A stretch of DNA of 64,000 nucleotides, taken from the NCBI GenBank assembly GCA_029846755.1, contig JARWBI010000001.1, positions 620,001-684,000 on the forward strand. Direction: 5' to 3'. The translations under genes and the position numbers were made by a program. Shown here piece by piece: positions 37,162 to 46,562 of the stretch; the stretch's first letter is position 1; each line of letters begins with the position of its first letter. This stretch comes from Falsirhodobacter flavus. Lineage in GTDB: Bacteria; Pseudomonadota; Alphaproteobacteria; Rhodobacterales; Rhodobacteraceae. The notes beneath the pieces were generated by a model. It had not been told where the DNA came from and did not search any database. It saw only the letters and a list, made by a program, of their open reading frames with translations.

Positions 37162-38076
37162 TTAGCGCGGGGCGCGGGCACGCACACGCGAAAAGATGCG
37201 CCCATCGAGGATCACGAGGCCGAGGCCCAGTGCCGCGAACCCGGCGAAGGCGCGTAGCGGCAACGCCTCGTCCAGAACCAGCGCACCGAGGGTGATCGCG
37301 ATCGGCGCGACCAGAAGCGTCACGAGACTGGTATTGCCTGCGCCTGCCGTCGAAAGCAGCCGGTAGTAGAGCAGATAGGCCGCCGCAGTCGAAATGGCGG
37401 CAAGATAGGCGAGAGCCCCCGCGGCCATAGGGGTCGGCAGGGCGGGGAGCCCTTCGGTCCAAAGCATCAGAGGCACAGAGATCGCGGCGGAAAAGGTCAG
37501 CATCCCCGCCGCCGCGACGACCGGCACGATCCCCCGCGTCGCGATGCGCCCGAACGCCCCCGCGCAGGCATAGCTGAGCGCCGCCCCCAGAAGCGCGATC
37601 TGCGCAAGCGAGGTCAGATCCAGCCGGTGCAGGACATCGGGCCCGATCACGATCACCACGCCAACGAACCCGGTCAGCACGCCAGCCAGCCTCCGGCGGC
37701 TGAGTCGTTCGTCGCCGAAGACCAGCGCCGCGACCAGCACGCCGAAGATCGCGGTCGAGGCGTTCAGGATCGCCGCAAGCCCGCTGGGAACCGAAAGCTG
37801 CGCCCATGTGATGAGCGAGAACGGAAGCACGTTGTTCAGGATGCCCAGCGCCAGAAACCCGAGCCAGACGCGCGGGCTGCGCGGCACCGCATACCCGCGC
37901 GCCAGCACCACCGTCCAAAGGATCGCACAGGCCCCAAGGCAGCGCGCCGCGACGACGGCATGAACGCCGACCGAATCGAGCGCGAGGCGGTTGGCAAGGA
38001 ATGATCCGCCCCAGAACAGGGCGATCAGAAAAAGCTCGGCCCAGGAGCGAAGCGACAGGCTGCGTTGCGAATCCAT
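37162..38076 (-). CDS. EamA/DMT-family transporter
   Basis: A 304-aa drug/metabolite transporter with ten predicted spans and the two EamA repeats. LFLIALFWGGSFLANRLAL opens the first, PSGLAAILNASTAIFGVLVAALVFGDERLSRRRLAGVLTGFVGVVIV closes it, and TLLVAPIAITLGALVLDEALPLRAFAGFAALGLGLVIL closes the second. The substrate cannot be predicted. It heads the run leading to metA, after a strong hairpin. Confidence 0.9.
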   Translation of the reverse strand: MDSQRSLSLRSWAELFLIALFWGGSFLANRLALDSVGVHAVVAARCLGACAILWTVVLARGYAVPRSPRVWLGFLALGILNNVLPFSLITWAQLSVPSGLAAILNASTAIFGVLVAALVFGDERLSRRRLAGVLTGFVGVVIVIGPDVLHRLDLTSLAQIALLGAALSYACAGAFGRIATRGIVPVVAAAGMLTFSAAISVPLMLWTEGLPALPTPMAAGALAYLAAISTAAAYLLYYRLLSTAGAGNTSLVTLLVAPIAITLGALVLDEALPLRAFAGFAALGLGLVILDGRIFSRVRARAPR

Positions 38077-38096
38077 CCGGCGACGCTGTCACAACT

Positions 38097-38128
38097 CGCG
38101 GCCCGGATCATGCGCAATCCGGGCCGCG
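38097..38128. terminator. Hairpin between fadL and the EamA gene
   Basis: A perfect 12-bp stem CGCGGCCCGGAT/ATCCGGGCCGCG with an eight-base loop starts five bases beyond the fadL stop. No T-run follows on the minus strand. It is probably the fadL terminator or a 3' stabiliser. Confidence 0.7.
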
Positions 38129-38133
38129 ATGGA

Positions 38134-39303
38134 TCAGAAGGCGAAGCCGACCTTCACGCCGACGCTGACCGCGTCATTGTCGCGGAAGTCGGCGCGGGCA
38201 GTGTCGGGGGTTCCCGTTTCTGGCGCGGCACGGCCAAGCGCGGTGTAGTTCACGCCGGTCGTGATCTTCATGTTGTCGCGGCTATAGATCGCCGCCAGTG
38301 TTAGCCCGATCCGCCCGTTGGTCGGCGCAAGCGGAGAGATGAGGTGGTTGTCCTTCTGCTCGTAGCTCACGGAGGCAGCGCCCGACCATGTATCGTTGAA
38401 CTTGCGCCCGATCCCCAGCGTGTAGGTGATGGTATTGTCCAGTCCGATCAGCCCCTCGCCGCCCGACAGGGGGTTGGCAAGGAAGTTCTGCGGATCGACG
38501 AGGAACTCGCTCCACTTCACCCAGCGGACCTGACCGAAGAGCAGTGTGTCGGCCATGATCCCGGTTTGGAAGTCAAGGTTTACGCTTTGCGGCGTCTTCA
38601 CCTCGGTCACCGATTCGCCGCGGGCGACGCCCGTACCGGATTCCAGCGTGTCGAACTCATGCTTGATCGACGACTGGTAGGTCAGCGCGACACGCAGCGC
38701 GATCTCGGGTCGTTCATAGGCGACCCCGAGGACATAGCCCGGCGCCCAGTCGCGTTTGAGATCCACATTGTAGCCGTCGAAGCCCGAACCCGGCCCCGGC
38801 GCGAAGGGGTTCCAATAGGCCGCCCCGCGAAGCGAGATGTGACCGTCCGCCTGCTGTGCGCGCAGACCGCCGTGGACCGAGAAATTCTCGTCGAACTTAT
38901 AGCGCAGGATTGCGGTCAGCGCATGGGCATGGGCCTTGGCGACCGTTCCACCGTTGTTCGGTGTGGCAAGGTTGAACGAACCCGGCCCGTATTCGATATC
39001 CGCCGCAAATGGCTCGTCATAGATGACCGCATAGGAAAGCCGGTCGTTGATATCGTCCTTGAAGGCGAAACCGAACTGAGAAAAATTCTTTGCCACGTCG
39101 CCCGAACTTCCGCCGCCGGGGAAGATCGCCAGTGGCTCGTCCGTGCCCGACACGTCAGGTTTGGAATGCGAGAAGGAGAATTCCGCATAGCGCCCCTGCT
39201 CGAACAGGATGCCGATGTTCTGGCCGCTGCGGTCGATGCCGCCTGCCGTTGCCGCGCCGGCCCCAAGCGCGACAAGTCCGATGGTTGTTGCAATCCGCTT
39301 CAT
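38134..39303 (-). CDS. OmpP1/FadL-family outer-membrane protein
   Basis: A 389-aa beta-barrel of the FadL/TodX type for uptake of hydrophobic compounds such as long-chain fatty acids. The signal peptide is MKRIATTIGLVALGAGAATA. GGIDRSGQNIGILFEQGRYAEFSFSHSKPDVSG and the LRYKFDENFSVHGGLRAQQADG and YQSSIKHEF stretches fit FadL homologues in this order of bacteria. It ends in the aromatic residue F (VGFAF) as outer-membrane barrels do. Its own promoter should lie in the 110 bp upstream. Confidence 0.88.
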   Translation of the reverse strand: MKRIATTIGLVALGAGAATAGGIDRSGQNIGILFEQGRYAEFSFSHSKPDVSGTDEPLAIFPGGGSSGDVAKNFSQFGFAFKDDINDRLSYAVIYDEPFAADIEYGPGSFNLATPNNGGTVAKAHAHALTAILRYKFDENFSVHGGLRAQQADGHISLRGAAYWNPFAPGPGSGFDGYNVDLKRDWAPGYVLGVAYERPEIALRVALTYQSSIKHEFDTLESGTGVARGESVTEVKTPQSVNLDFQTGIMADTLLFGQVRWVKWSEFLVDPQNFLANPLSGGEGLIGLDNTITYTLGIGRKFNDTWSGAASVSYEQKDNHLISPLAPTNGRIGLTLAAIYSRDNMKITTGVNYTALGRAAPETGTPDTARADFRDNDAVSVGVKVGFAF

Positions 39304-39413
39304 TATACCCCCCAAGCGCCTGCCGATTGAGAACGCTATGGAGGGAAAGGGTTAACGGTCAATCAAGGACGCAGCGTCACTCCATGATTGCGCAAACCTG
39401 TTGCAGTCGCGCC

Positions 39414-39659
39414 TTAGACGAGGGCGGACAGCCAATGCGCAACCGCCGTCGGTGCGGGCAGGGGGCCATAGGCGATCTTCACCGCCGTCAGGGCTGCCGT
39501 AGCAAGCCAGAGCATCAGCAGAACGGAAACGCGCAGCGCCTCGTTCGCGCGCAGCCAGAAGACTGGGATCGGCATGGCGCCAAGCCAGACGACGCCGGTG
39601 ACGTAGGAATATTCAGCCGTGCCAAGCCAGCGCGCGCTGCGGCGGACGAAATCGATCAT
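39414..39659 (-). CDS. Small membrane protein of unknown function
   Basis: An 81-aa protein with two hydrophobic segments (YVTGVVWLGAMPIPVFWL and VSVLLMLWLATAALTAVKIAYG). I do not recognise a family. The ribosome-binding site is weak. Support comes from codon use like the neighbours, clear spacing from both the guaA terminator and fadL, and two well-formed membrane spans. Confidence 0.55.
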   Translation of the reverse strand: MIDFVRRSARWLGTAEYSYVTGVVWLGAMPIPVFWLRANEALRVSVLLMLWLATAALTAVKIAYGPLPAPTAVAHWLSALV

Positions 39660-39691
39660 TCGCGTGATCCGTGTTGGGGTGACCCTTTCCC

Positions 39692-39733
39692 CATAAAACG
39701 AAACGGGGCCGCGAACAATGTCACGACCCCGTT
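39692..39733 (-). terminator. Terminator of guaA
   Basis: On the minus strand, AACGGGG (39733-39727) pairs with CCCCGTT (39708-39702) across an 18-base interior that can partly pair, followed by TCGTTTT. It lies 41 bp after the guaA stop. Confidence 0.75.
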
Positions 39734-39774
39734 ATCAATTCACATTCTGTGGAACCGTGTCGCCGGTGCCAGCG

Positions 39775-41337
39775 TTATTCCCATTCGATCGTGCCCGGGG
39801 GTTTCGACGTGATGTCGTAGGTGACTCGGTTGATCCCCTGAACCTCGTTGATGATCCGGGTCGCCGTCTCGCCCAGGAAGTCATGGGTGAAGGGATAGTA
39901 ATCCGCCGTCATCCCATCCACGGACGTCACCGCGCGAAGGGCGCAGGCGAAGTCATAGGTGCGCCCGTCGCCCATCACGCCGACGGTGCGGACCGGAAGG
40001 ATCGCGACAAACGCCTGCCAGATTTCATCGTAGAGCCCGTGCTTGCGGATCTGGTCGATATAGACCGCATCCGCCTTACGCAGGATCTCCAGCTTTTCGC
40101 GCGTGATCTCGCCGGGGCAGCGGATCGCCAGACCCGGGCCCGGGAAGGGGTGGCGACCGATGAAGCTGTCGGGCAGGCCAAGCTCGCGGCCAAGCGCGCG
40201 GACCTCGTCCTTGAACAGCTCGCGCAGCGGCTCAACCAGCTTCAGGCCCATCTTCTCGGGCAGACCGCCGACATTGTGGTGGCTCTTGATCGTCACGGAC
40301 GGACCGCCCGAGAACGAGACGCTCTCGATCACGTCGGGGTAGAGGGTGCCTTGCGCAAGGAATGTCGCGCCGCCGACCTCGGCCGCATGTTTCTGGAACA
40401 CGTCGATGAACAGCTTGCCGATGATCTTGCGCTTCGTCTCCGGGTCCGACTGACCCTCAAGCTGGCCAAGGAACAGTTCGGATTCGTCGGCATGGATCAG
40501 CGGCATGTTGTAATGGTCGCGGAACATGGTCACGACCTGCTCGGCCTCGCCCTGCCGCAGCAGGCCGTGATCGACGAAGACGCAGGTCAGCTGATCCCCG
40601 ATCGCCTCGTGGATCAGGACCGCCGCGACCGAGCTGTCGACGCCGCCCGAAAGACCGCAGATGACCTTCTGATCGCCCACCTGTTCGCGGATCTTGCGGA
40701 TCGCTTCCTCGCGGTAGGCACCCATGGTCCAGTCGCCCTTGAACCCGGCCAGACGCACGAAATTCTCGTACAGTTTCGCACCTTGCGGGGTGTGATGCAC
40801 CTCGGGGTGGAACTGCACGGCGAAGAAATTGCGCGAGGTGTCCGCCGTGATGGCGAATGGTGCGTTGGGCGATGTGCCGTAGACCTGAAATCCTGGCGCG
40901 ATGGCCGAGACATGGTCGCCATGGCTCATCCACACCTGTTCGCGCCCGTCTAGCGCGCCGAACCAGCCGTCCAGCAGGTCGATCCGGTCTTCAGACGGGG
41001 TGACATAGGCGCGGCCGAATTCGGCTGTGCCATGCCCGCGCTCCACCTTGCCACCAAGGCAGTGCATCATGACCTGCTGGCCATAGCAGATGCCAAGGAT
41101 CGGCACGCCCATGTCGAACACGCCCGCGGGCGGCATTGGCGCCCCTTCGGCAAAGACCGAGGACGGCCCGCCCGAGAAGATCACCGCCTTGGGCGCGAAG
41201 TCCTTCAGGAAGGCGTCGTCCACCTTGTTGAACGGGTGGATTTCGCAATACACGTTCAGCTCGCGCAAGCGCCGCGCGATGAGCTGCGTGACTTGGCTGC
41301 CGAAGTCGATGATGAGGAGGCGATCATGCTGGGTCAT
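39775..41337 (-). CDS. guaA: GMP synthase (glutamine-hydrolysing)
   Basis: A 520-aa enzyme that aminates XMP to GMP. The class I glutaminase domain is N-terminal ([19 protein letters not shown], nucleophile in GICYGQQ around residue 85, FHPEVHHT). The PP-loop ATP pyrophosphatase follows ([11 protein letters not shown] near 230), and the C-terminal dimerisation domain contains [11 protein letters not shown] and ends [10 protein letters not shown]. The start at 41337 matches the family. The second step of GMP synthesis is here and the first (guaB) is 6 kb away on the other strand. Confidence 0.98.
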   Translation of the reverse strand: MTQHDRLLIIDFGSQVTQLIARRLRELNVYCEIHPFNKVDDAFLKDFAPKAVIFSGGPSSVFAEGAPMPPAGVFDMGVPILGICYGQQVMMHCLGGKVERGHGTAEFGRAYVTPSEDRIDLLDGWFGALDGREQVWMSHGDHVSAIAPGFQVYGTSPNAPFAITADTSRNFFAVQFHPEVHHTPQGAKLYENFVRLAGFKGDWTMGAYREEAIRKIREQVGDQKVICGLSGGVDSSVAAVLIHEAIGDQLTCVFVDHGLLRQGEAEQVVTMFRDHYNMPLIHADESELFLGQLEGQSDPETKRKIIGKLFIDVFQKHAAEVGGATFLAQGTLYPDVIESVSFSGGPSVTIKSHHNVGGLPEKMGLKLVEPLRELFKDEVRALGRELGLPDSFIGRHPFPGPGLAIRCPGEITREKLEILRKADAVYIDQIRKHGLYDEIWQAFVAILPVRTVGVMGDGRTYDFACALRAVTSVDGMTADYYPFTHDFLGETATRIINEVQGINRVTYDITSKPPGTIEWE

Positions 41338-41377
41338 GCCCCTGCGCATAGGGCGAAAGGGTCCGTTTCGCAAGGGG

Positions 41378-41653
41378 TCACGCCATGCGCGGCAGCAGGC
41401 GCGTTTCGGCCATCATCGCGATCAGCACCTCGACATGCCGGGTCAGGGAATAGCTTGCATCCCCTGCGCGGCGGATCGTCTCCAGCCGTTCCTCTTGCAG
41501 GATCAGTTCGGGCAGGGCGGCTTCGGGCGCGGCGGCGCTGACCAAGCGGCGCAGATCGCGGTCGCGGCGATAGTCGCCCATGCCGTGACGAGCTGCCCTA
41601 ATCAGCAGGCGCGGGCGGCGGAGTTCGGCAAGAATGGCGCGGAAGTCGGTCAT
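41378..41653 (-). CDS. DUF6477 family small protein
   Basis: A 91-aa basic protein. [37 protein letters not shown] fits the DUF6477 family seen in Rhodobacterales. Function is unknown. The start at 41653 has GAGGA six bases upstream. It diverges from the DUF6456 gene across a 150-bp spacer and precedes guaA by 40 bp on the same strand. Confidence 0.75.
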   Translation of the reverse strand: MTDFRAILAELRRPRLLIRAARHGMGDYRRDRDLRRLVSAAAPEAALPELILQEERLETIRRAGDASYSLTRHVEVLIAMMAETRLLPRMA

Positions 41654-41804
41654 CAATGTGTCCTCTTTGTGGCAGAACGGACCATGCCTCAAGTCAACCG
41701 GGCGTTGCGCAACCGTCGAAATCCCCGCGCGGACCCTTACCCAATGGTTTAGGGAAATGAAGCAATTATCGGAAAAGTCGATTGTTTTAACCAGGAGGTA
41801 ACCA

Positions 41805-41885
41805 ATGCCACTCATGGTTGCAAAAGTCTTAAAGGCGGGTCGGGTGTCCGGCACGTCGCACGGAACGCGATCATGGCAAATCTAA
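41805..41885 (+). CDS. Probable 26-aa leader peptide upstream of the DUF6456 gene
   Basis: A perfect AGGAGG at 41793-41798 sits six bases before an ATG that opens a 26-codon reading frame (MPLMVAKVLKAGRVS...). It ends 13 bases inside the DUF6456 coding region in another frame. The DUF6456 ATG at 41873 itself has only a weak ribosome-binding site. The arrangement suggests that reading the small frame opens or limits translation of the larger one. Alternatively the strong site is a remnant of an older start. Confidence 0.5.
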   Translation: MPLMVAKVLKAGRVSGTSHGTRSWQI

Positions 41886-42928
41886 GACCTGTTCAGACAC
41901 TTCCCACCTGGCTGCCCGACGCGGTGCGGCTTTATCTGGATCACACCGAAGAAGGCCTTTCGCTTCGGGAGCTTGCCCGGCGCGAGGGGTGCCACGCGTC
42001 GACCGTCATGCGCCAGGTCCGCCGATACGAGAACCGCCGCGACGATCCGTTGATCGATGCCGCCCTTGCCGCGCTTGCCCGCGCACCGAAAGATAAGGAA
42101 GACGACATGACCATCGCTGCCCGCAGCCAGGACTTCATCCATGACGAGGCGCGGATCGCCGCCGAAGCCCGCCGCGTGCTGCGCCGCATGGCCGAGTCGG
42201 GCGCGGTGCTGGGCTTTGCCGCCGACATGGAGAAGGCCGCCGTTCTGCGCACCTTTCCGGACGGGCAGACGGCCAAGACAGCCGTGGTCGATCGCGAAGT
42301 GGCACAGGCCTTCGCGCTCAAGAACTGGATCGCACCGCGCAAGGCGGGACGGATCACCACCTACGAGATCACCTCGGCAGGCCGCGCATATCTGCGGCAG
42401 GCGATAGAGGAGGAGGACGGCCGCCGCCGGGGCATGTCCGAAGCCGGGGCGAATTTCAACTGGGGCGAGGAGGAGGACACCCGCCGCCTGCGCTACGGGC
42501 TTGGCGAAAGCCCGGTCGCCGCGATGGGCCGCCGCCGCGACAAGGACGGCAAGCCGCTGCTGGAGCCGGAACTTGTCGCAGCCGCCGAACGTATTCGCGA
42601 GGATTTCGAACTGGCGCAGATGGGGCCACGCGTCACGCAGAACTGGGACAGGTTTCTTGACGGCGGCGCGCCGGGTCTGAAGGCCGACCCGGCAGGGCGC
42701 GGCCCCGGCGCCGCGCGCGACCGGGTGGCGTTGGCGCTTCAGGAGCTAGGGCCGGGGCTGAACGACATGGTCCTGCGCTGCTGCTGCCACCTCGAAGGGG
42801 TCGAGGCGACCGAGAAGGCGCTGAACTGGCCCGCCCGGTCCGGCAAGGTCGTGCTGCGCATCGCGCTGGAGCGGCTGCGCCAGCATTACCAGCGCGCCTA
42901 TGGCGGAAAGGGCCCGCTGATCGGTTGA
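41873..42928 (+). CDS. DUF6456 domain-containing HTH protein
   Basis: A 351-aa protein. The N-terminal segment PTWLPDAVRLYLDHTEEGLSLRELARREGCHASTVMRQVRRYENRRDDPL is a helix-turn-helix. The C-terminal 150 residues (GPRVTQNWDRFL, LGPGLNDMVLRCCCHLEGVEATEKALNWPARSGKVVLRIALERLRQHY) form DUF6456, a family abundant in Rhodobacterales and likely regulatory. It is preceded by a probable leader peptide and lies convergent to katA. Confidence 0.85.
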   Translation: MANLRPVQTLPTWLPDAVRLYLDHTEEGLSLRELARREGCHASTVMRQVRRYENRRDDPLIDAALAALARAPKDKEDDMTIAARSQDFIHDEARIAAEARRVLRRMAESGAVLGFAADMEKAAVLRTFPDGQTAKTAVVDREVAQAFALKNWIAPRKAGRITTYEITSAGRAYLRQAIEEEDGRRRGMSEAGANFNWGEEEDTRRLRYGLGESPVAAMGRRRDKDGKPLLEPELVAAAERIREDFELAQMGPRVTQNWDRFLDGGAPGLKADPAGRGPGAARDRVALALQELGPGLNDMVLRCCCHLEGVEATEKALNWPARSGKVVLRIALERLRQHYQRAYGGKGPLIG

Positions 42929-42944
42929 CCCGCGGGCCTGCAGA

Positions 42945-44447
42945 TCACTCCGCGGCGGTGGCGGTTTCGTCCGTCACCGAAATCGCGTTCACGTCGCTTG
43001 CCGTGCGCAAAGCCTCGCGCACGCCGGCTTCGTAGTCGGGATGCACCCGGCGCAGGACCGCCAGCCAACGCTCCTTCACCGCATCGGAGCATGGCCCCAT
43101 CGCCGCACTCATATTGCCAAACAGGCGCTGCTTCTCATCCGCCGGAAGCAGGTTGAACAGTGCGCGGGGCTGGACGTAATCGGCATCCGCCTCGGTCTGA
43201 ACGTAACGGTCCGCATCGCCCGCAATCTTCAGCGGCGGCTCCTGCACCCCCGGATCGGCGACCGGGCCGCCATGCTGGTTCGGCTCGTAATAGGCATCCG
43301 GATTCCCGAAATCATTGGTGAAGAACCGCATCGCGCCGTCTTTGTGGTAATGATTGACCGGCGCCGCCTTTGCGGCGTTGGCGGGCAGCGCCTCGTAATG
43401 CGTGCCAAGGCGATAGCGATGCGCGTCGGCATAGCTGAAGATTCGCGCCTGGAGCATCTTGTCGGGCGAGAAACCGATCCCCGGCACCACGTTCGACGGC
43501 GAATAGGCTGCATTCTCCACGAAGACGAAGTAGTTTTCCGGGTTCCGGTTCAACTCCATCACCCCCACCTCGATCAGCGGATAGTCTGCATGCGGCCAGA
43601 CCTTCGTCAGATCGAAAGGGTTGTAGGGGGTCTTCAGCGCATCCTCCTCAGGCATCGCCTGTATATGCAGCGTCCATTTCGGAAAGCGGCCCTCGTCGAT
43701 CGCGTTATAGAGGTCCTCCTGATAGCTTTCGCGCGTCTTGCCGATCAGCTTTTCCGCCTGCGCGTTGGTGTAGTTCTGGATCGGCTGCTGGCAGCGCCAG
43801 TGGAATTTCACCCAGTGCCGCACCCCATCCGTGTTCCACATGCTGAACGTGTGGCTGCCATAGCCGTGCATGTGCATCGGGTTCACCGGAATGCCGCGAT
43901 CCGACATCAGGATCGTGACCTGATGCACCGATTCGGGCTGGGCCGACCAGAAATCGAACATCGCCTCGGGCGAGCGGAGATTGGTTTTCGGATGCCGTTT
44001 CTGCGTGCGGATGAAGTCGGGGAACTTGAAGCCGTCGCGGATGAAGAAGATCGGGGTGTTGTTGCCGACGACGTCCCAATTGCCCTCCTCGGTATAGAGC
44101 TTCACCGAAAAGCCGCGCACGTCGCGTTCGGCATCCGCAGCGCCAAGCTCGCCCGCCACGGTGGAAAAGCGGGTCAGCACTTCGGTCTGCTTGCCGACGG
44201 TTTCGAACACCTTGGCGCGCGAGATATGGGTGATGTCGTTCGTCACTGTGAATGTACCGAAGGCGCCCCAGCCCTTGGCGTGCACGACGCGCTCGGGGAT
44301 GCGCTCGCGGTTCTGATGCGCCAGCTTTTCGATCAGCTGATAATCCTGAAGCAGCGCCGGGCCGCGTTCGCCTGCAGTCTGGGTGGTGTTGTTCGTAGGA
44401 ACAGGGGCGCCTGCGGTCGTGGTCAGGCGGGGGGTCCGGTCGCTCAT
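42945..44447 (-). CDS. katA: Monofunctional haem catalase
   Basis: A 500-aa catalase that dismutates hydrogen peroxide. The opening [55 protein letters not shown] carries the distal His56. [13 protein letters not shown] holds the active-site Asn, and [14 protein letters not shown] near residue 340 holds the haem-ligand Tyr. GGAGG lies before the ATG at 44447. It is divergent from oxyR, its usual activator. Confidence 0.97.
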   Translation of the reverse strand: MSDRTPRLTTTAGAPVPTNNTTQTAGERGPALLQDYQLIEKLAHQNRERIPERVVHAKGWGAFGTFTVTNDITHISRAKVFETVGKQTEVLTRFSTVAGELGAADAERDVRGFSVKLYTEEGNWDVVGNNTPIFFIRDGFKFPDFIRTQKRHPKTNLRSPEAMFDFWSAQPESVHQVTILMSDRGIPVNPMHMHGYGSHTFSMWNTDGVRHWVKFHWRCQQPIQNYTNAQAEKLIGKTRESYQEDLYNAIDEGRFPKWTLHIQAMPEEDALKTPYNPFDLTKVWPHADYPLIEVGVMELNRNPENYFVFVENAAYSPSNVVPGIGFSPDKMLQARIFSYADAHRYRLGTHYEALPANAAKAAPVNHYHKDGAMRFFTNDFGNPDAYYEPNQHGGPVADPGVQEPPLKIAGDADRYVQTEADADYVQPRALFNLLPADEKQRLFGNMSAAMGPCSDAVKERWLAVLRRVHPDYEAGVREALRTASDVNAISVTDETATAAE

Positions 44448-44545
44448 TGCTTCCTCCATCGGTTGCTGTCGGGGGGAGGATGGAATGGCATGCCGATAAA
44501 GGGAAATTGTATTTACTTCAGTGGGCCATAAGATATCCTGATCGA

Positions 44546-45412
44546 ATGACATTGAAGCAGCTTTCCTACTTTCTGGCCTTGGCGCAGGAGCGGCATTTCG
44601 GCAGGGCCGCCGCGCGGGTGCATGTCACCCAGCCCGCCCTGTCGATGCAGGTGCGCGAGCTGGAGGATCGGCTGGGCACCCCGCTTCTGGAACGCGGGCG
44701 CGATCTGCGCCTGACCCCGGCGGGGCGGGAAGTCGCCGCCCGCGCCGCCCGCATCCTGGCCGAGGTGGCCGAGATCGACGCGATGGCGCGGCGCAGATCG
44801 CTGGGCGGGCGCGTGAACGTCGGGATCATCCCCACCGTCGCGCCTTATCTGCTGCCCCGCCTTCTGCCGCGCGTAACGACAGAACTTCGCCTGCGCGAGG
44901 CGCAGACCGAGGCGTTGCTGGACGGGCTCGAGGATGGATCGCTGGACGCCGTCGTCATAGCCAGCCCGGCGCGGCACGGGATGGTCGCGCATCACCTGTT
45001 TACCGACCGTTTCCTTCTGGCCGGAAGCGAGTCGCGCCTTGCCGCGCTGGCAGGCGGGATCGAGCATCTGCGCCCCTCGGCGCTGGACCCGGATCATCTG
45101 CTGTTGCTGGACGAGGGGCATTGCCTTGCCGATCAGGCGCTGGAGGTCTGCGGGCTGGACCGGCGGCAGGCGCGGCTGGACCTTGGCGCATCGTCGCTTT
45201 CGACGCTGGCAGGGCTCGTGGGGCAGGGCTATGGGCTGACCTTTCTGCCCGAGATCGCCGCCCCGCTGGAAACGGCAGCGCAGCCCGCGATGCGGCTGGC
45301 TCGCTTCGCCGAACCGCAACCCGCACGCGAGGTGGCGCTGGTCGGGCGGGCCTCTACCGCCGCTGAGCCGTGGTTCGAGACATTGGCCCACCAGATAAGG
45401 GAGATCGCATGA
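44546..45412 (+). CDS. oxyR: Hydrogen peroxide-sensing LysR regulator OxyR
   Basis: A 288-aa LysR regulator. The N-terminal HTH is [42 protein letters not shown]. The redox pair is visible as Cys193 (EGHCLADQ) and Cys202 (ALEVCG), nine residues apart as in E. coli OxyR Cys199/Cys208. It is divergent from katA with a 98-bp spacer, which must hold both promoters; I could not see a convincing four-part OxyR box. Its stop overlaps the GNAT start (ATGA). Confidence 0.95.
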   Translation: MTLKQLSYFLALAQERHFGRAAARVHVTQPALSMQVRELEDRLGTPLLERGRDLRLTPAGREVAARAARILAEVAEIDAMARRRSLGGRVNVGIIPTVAPYLLPRLLPRVTTELRLREAQTEALLDGLEDGSLDAVVIASPARHGMVAHHLFTDRFLLAGSESRLAALAGGIEHLRPSALDPDHLLLLDEGHCLADQALEVCGLDRRQARLDLGASSLSTLAGLVGQGYGLTFLPEIAAPLETAAQPAMRLARFAEPQPAREVALVGRASTAAEPWFETLAHQIREIA

Positions 45413-45837
45413 TCCGAAATCTTCGCGCGGCGGATTTGCCCGAATGGCGCAGGCTCTGGACCGGGTATTTGGAATTCTACGGCACATCGGTGTCCGAAGA
45501 TGTGTATGCCGCGACCTTTGCGAGGCTGCTGGACCCGGCGCGTCCGCAATGGGCGCTGGTGGCCGAGAACGGCGGGCGGCTCGTCGGGCTCGCGCATTAC
45601 ATCTTCCACCCGCATAACTGGCGGATCGAGGATGTCTGCTATCTTCAGGACCTTTACGTCGATCCGGCCACCCGCGGCACGGGGGCGGGCAGGGCGCTGA
45701 TCGAAGGCGTCTATGCCGCGGCCGATGCGAATGGCACGCCGCAGGTCTGGTGGCTGACGCAGGAAGGCAACGGCACCGCGCGGCAGCTTTACGACCGGAT
45801 GGCGCGGGTGACGCCCTTCATCCGGTATCAAAGGTAA
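45409..45837 (+). CDS. GNAT-family N-acetyltransferase
   Basis: A 142-aa acetyltransferase. [24 protein letters not shown] is a common GNAT N-terminus, and YLQDLYVDPATRGTGAGRALIEGVY carries the acetyl-CoA binding motif A (R-x-x-G-x-G/A). The acceptor is unknown. It is translationally coupled to oxyR. Confidence 0.9.
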   Translation: MIRNLRAADLPEWRRLWTGYLEFYGTSVSEDVYAATFARLLDPARPQWALVAENGGRLVGLAHYIFHPHNWRIEDVCYLQDLYVDPATRGTGAGRALIEGVYAAADANGTPQVWWLTQEGNGTARQLYDRMARVTPFIRYQR

Positions 45838-45855
45838 GGGGGCCCGAAGGCCCCC
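45838..45855. terminator. Bidirectional hairpin between the GNAT and peroxiredoxin genes
   Basis: Stem GGGGGCC/GGCCCCC with a CGAA tetraloop starts directly after the GNAT stop and ends five bases before the convergent peroxiredoxin stop. It probably serves both transcripts. Confidence 0.75.
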
Positions 45856-45860
45856 GAACA

Positions 45861-46409
45861 TCACGCGGCTTTTTCTGCCGAAGCGGCGCGCAGATATTCC
45901 AGCACCGATTCCGGCGACGATACGCCATAGGGGTCTTCGCCATGGTTGTCGCACAGGCCCGGTTCTTCGAACCATGCTTCGACCACACCGTTGTCGACGA
46001 CGGCGGCATAGCGCCACGAACGCAGGCCGAAGCCGAGGTTGTCCTTGCGGACCAGCATGCCGACGCGGCGGGTGAATTCACCCGAACCGTCCGGAATGAC
46101 CTTGACGTTGGTCAGGCCCTGCGCCTTGGCCCACTGGTTCATCACGAAGGCGTCGTTGACCGACATGCAGTAGATTTCGTCGATGCCTTGCGCCTGAAAG
46201 TCGGCAAAGCCGTTCTCGAACCCCGGCAGCTGATAGGTCGAGCAGGTGGGCGTGAACGCGCCCGGCAGCGAGAAAAGCACGACCCGCTTGCCCGCGAAAT
46301 AGTCGGCGGTAGTTTTGACTTCCCAGCGGAACGGGTTCGGCCCGCCGATGGATTCGTCGCGCACGCGCGTCTGGAAGTTGACGGAAGGCAGTTTGACGCC
46401 CGTCTGCAT
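45861..46409 (-). CDS. Peroxiredoxin (Prx5 type)
   Basis: A 182-aa thiol peroxidase. The peroxidatic Cys56 is in FSLPGAFTPTCSTYQLPGF, and later YCMSVNDAFVMNQWAKAQG, KVIPDGSGEFTRRVGM and GFGLRSWRYAAVVDNGVVEAWFEEPGLCD are typical of bacterial Prx5. GAGGGAA precedes the ATG at 46409. It stands near katA and oxyR, so it may belong to the same peroxide response, though it has its own upstream region shared with lipA. Confidence 0.93.
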   Translation of the reverse strand: MQTGVKLPSVNFQTRVRDESIGGPNPFRWEVKTTADYFAGKRVVLFSLPGAFTPTCSTYQLPGFENGFADFQAQGIDEIYCMSVNDAFVMNQWAKAQGLTNVKVIPDGSGEFTRRVGMLVRKDNLGFGLRSWRYAAVVDNGVVEAWFEEPGLCDNHGEDPYGVSSPESVLEYLRAASAEKAA

Positions 46410-46562
46410 GATATATTCCCTCGGAACGATGATCCTGACGGATCGCCTGCTCCTCCCCGACATGCGTTTTAGACAAAGCGGCCAATCGGCTCAAGTGCAT
46501 CGGTTGCCTTGTGCGCGCAAAGGGCCTATCTCGAAGGAAATCGGCCGCGAGGGGGAAATTTC

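Noticed and set aside
43041-44531. Open frame of 496 codons opposite katA
   Set aside because: Antisense shadow of an intact catalase; sequence is Val/Arg/His-rich and unrecognisable.
44448-44545. OxyR binding site between katA and oxyR
   Set aside because: Several GATA/ATAG-like tetramers occur, but they do not fit the four-element spacing well enough to call a site.
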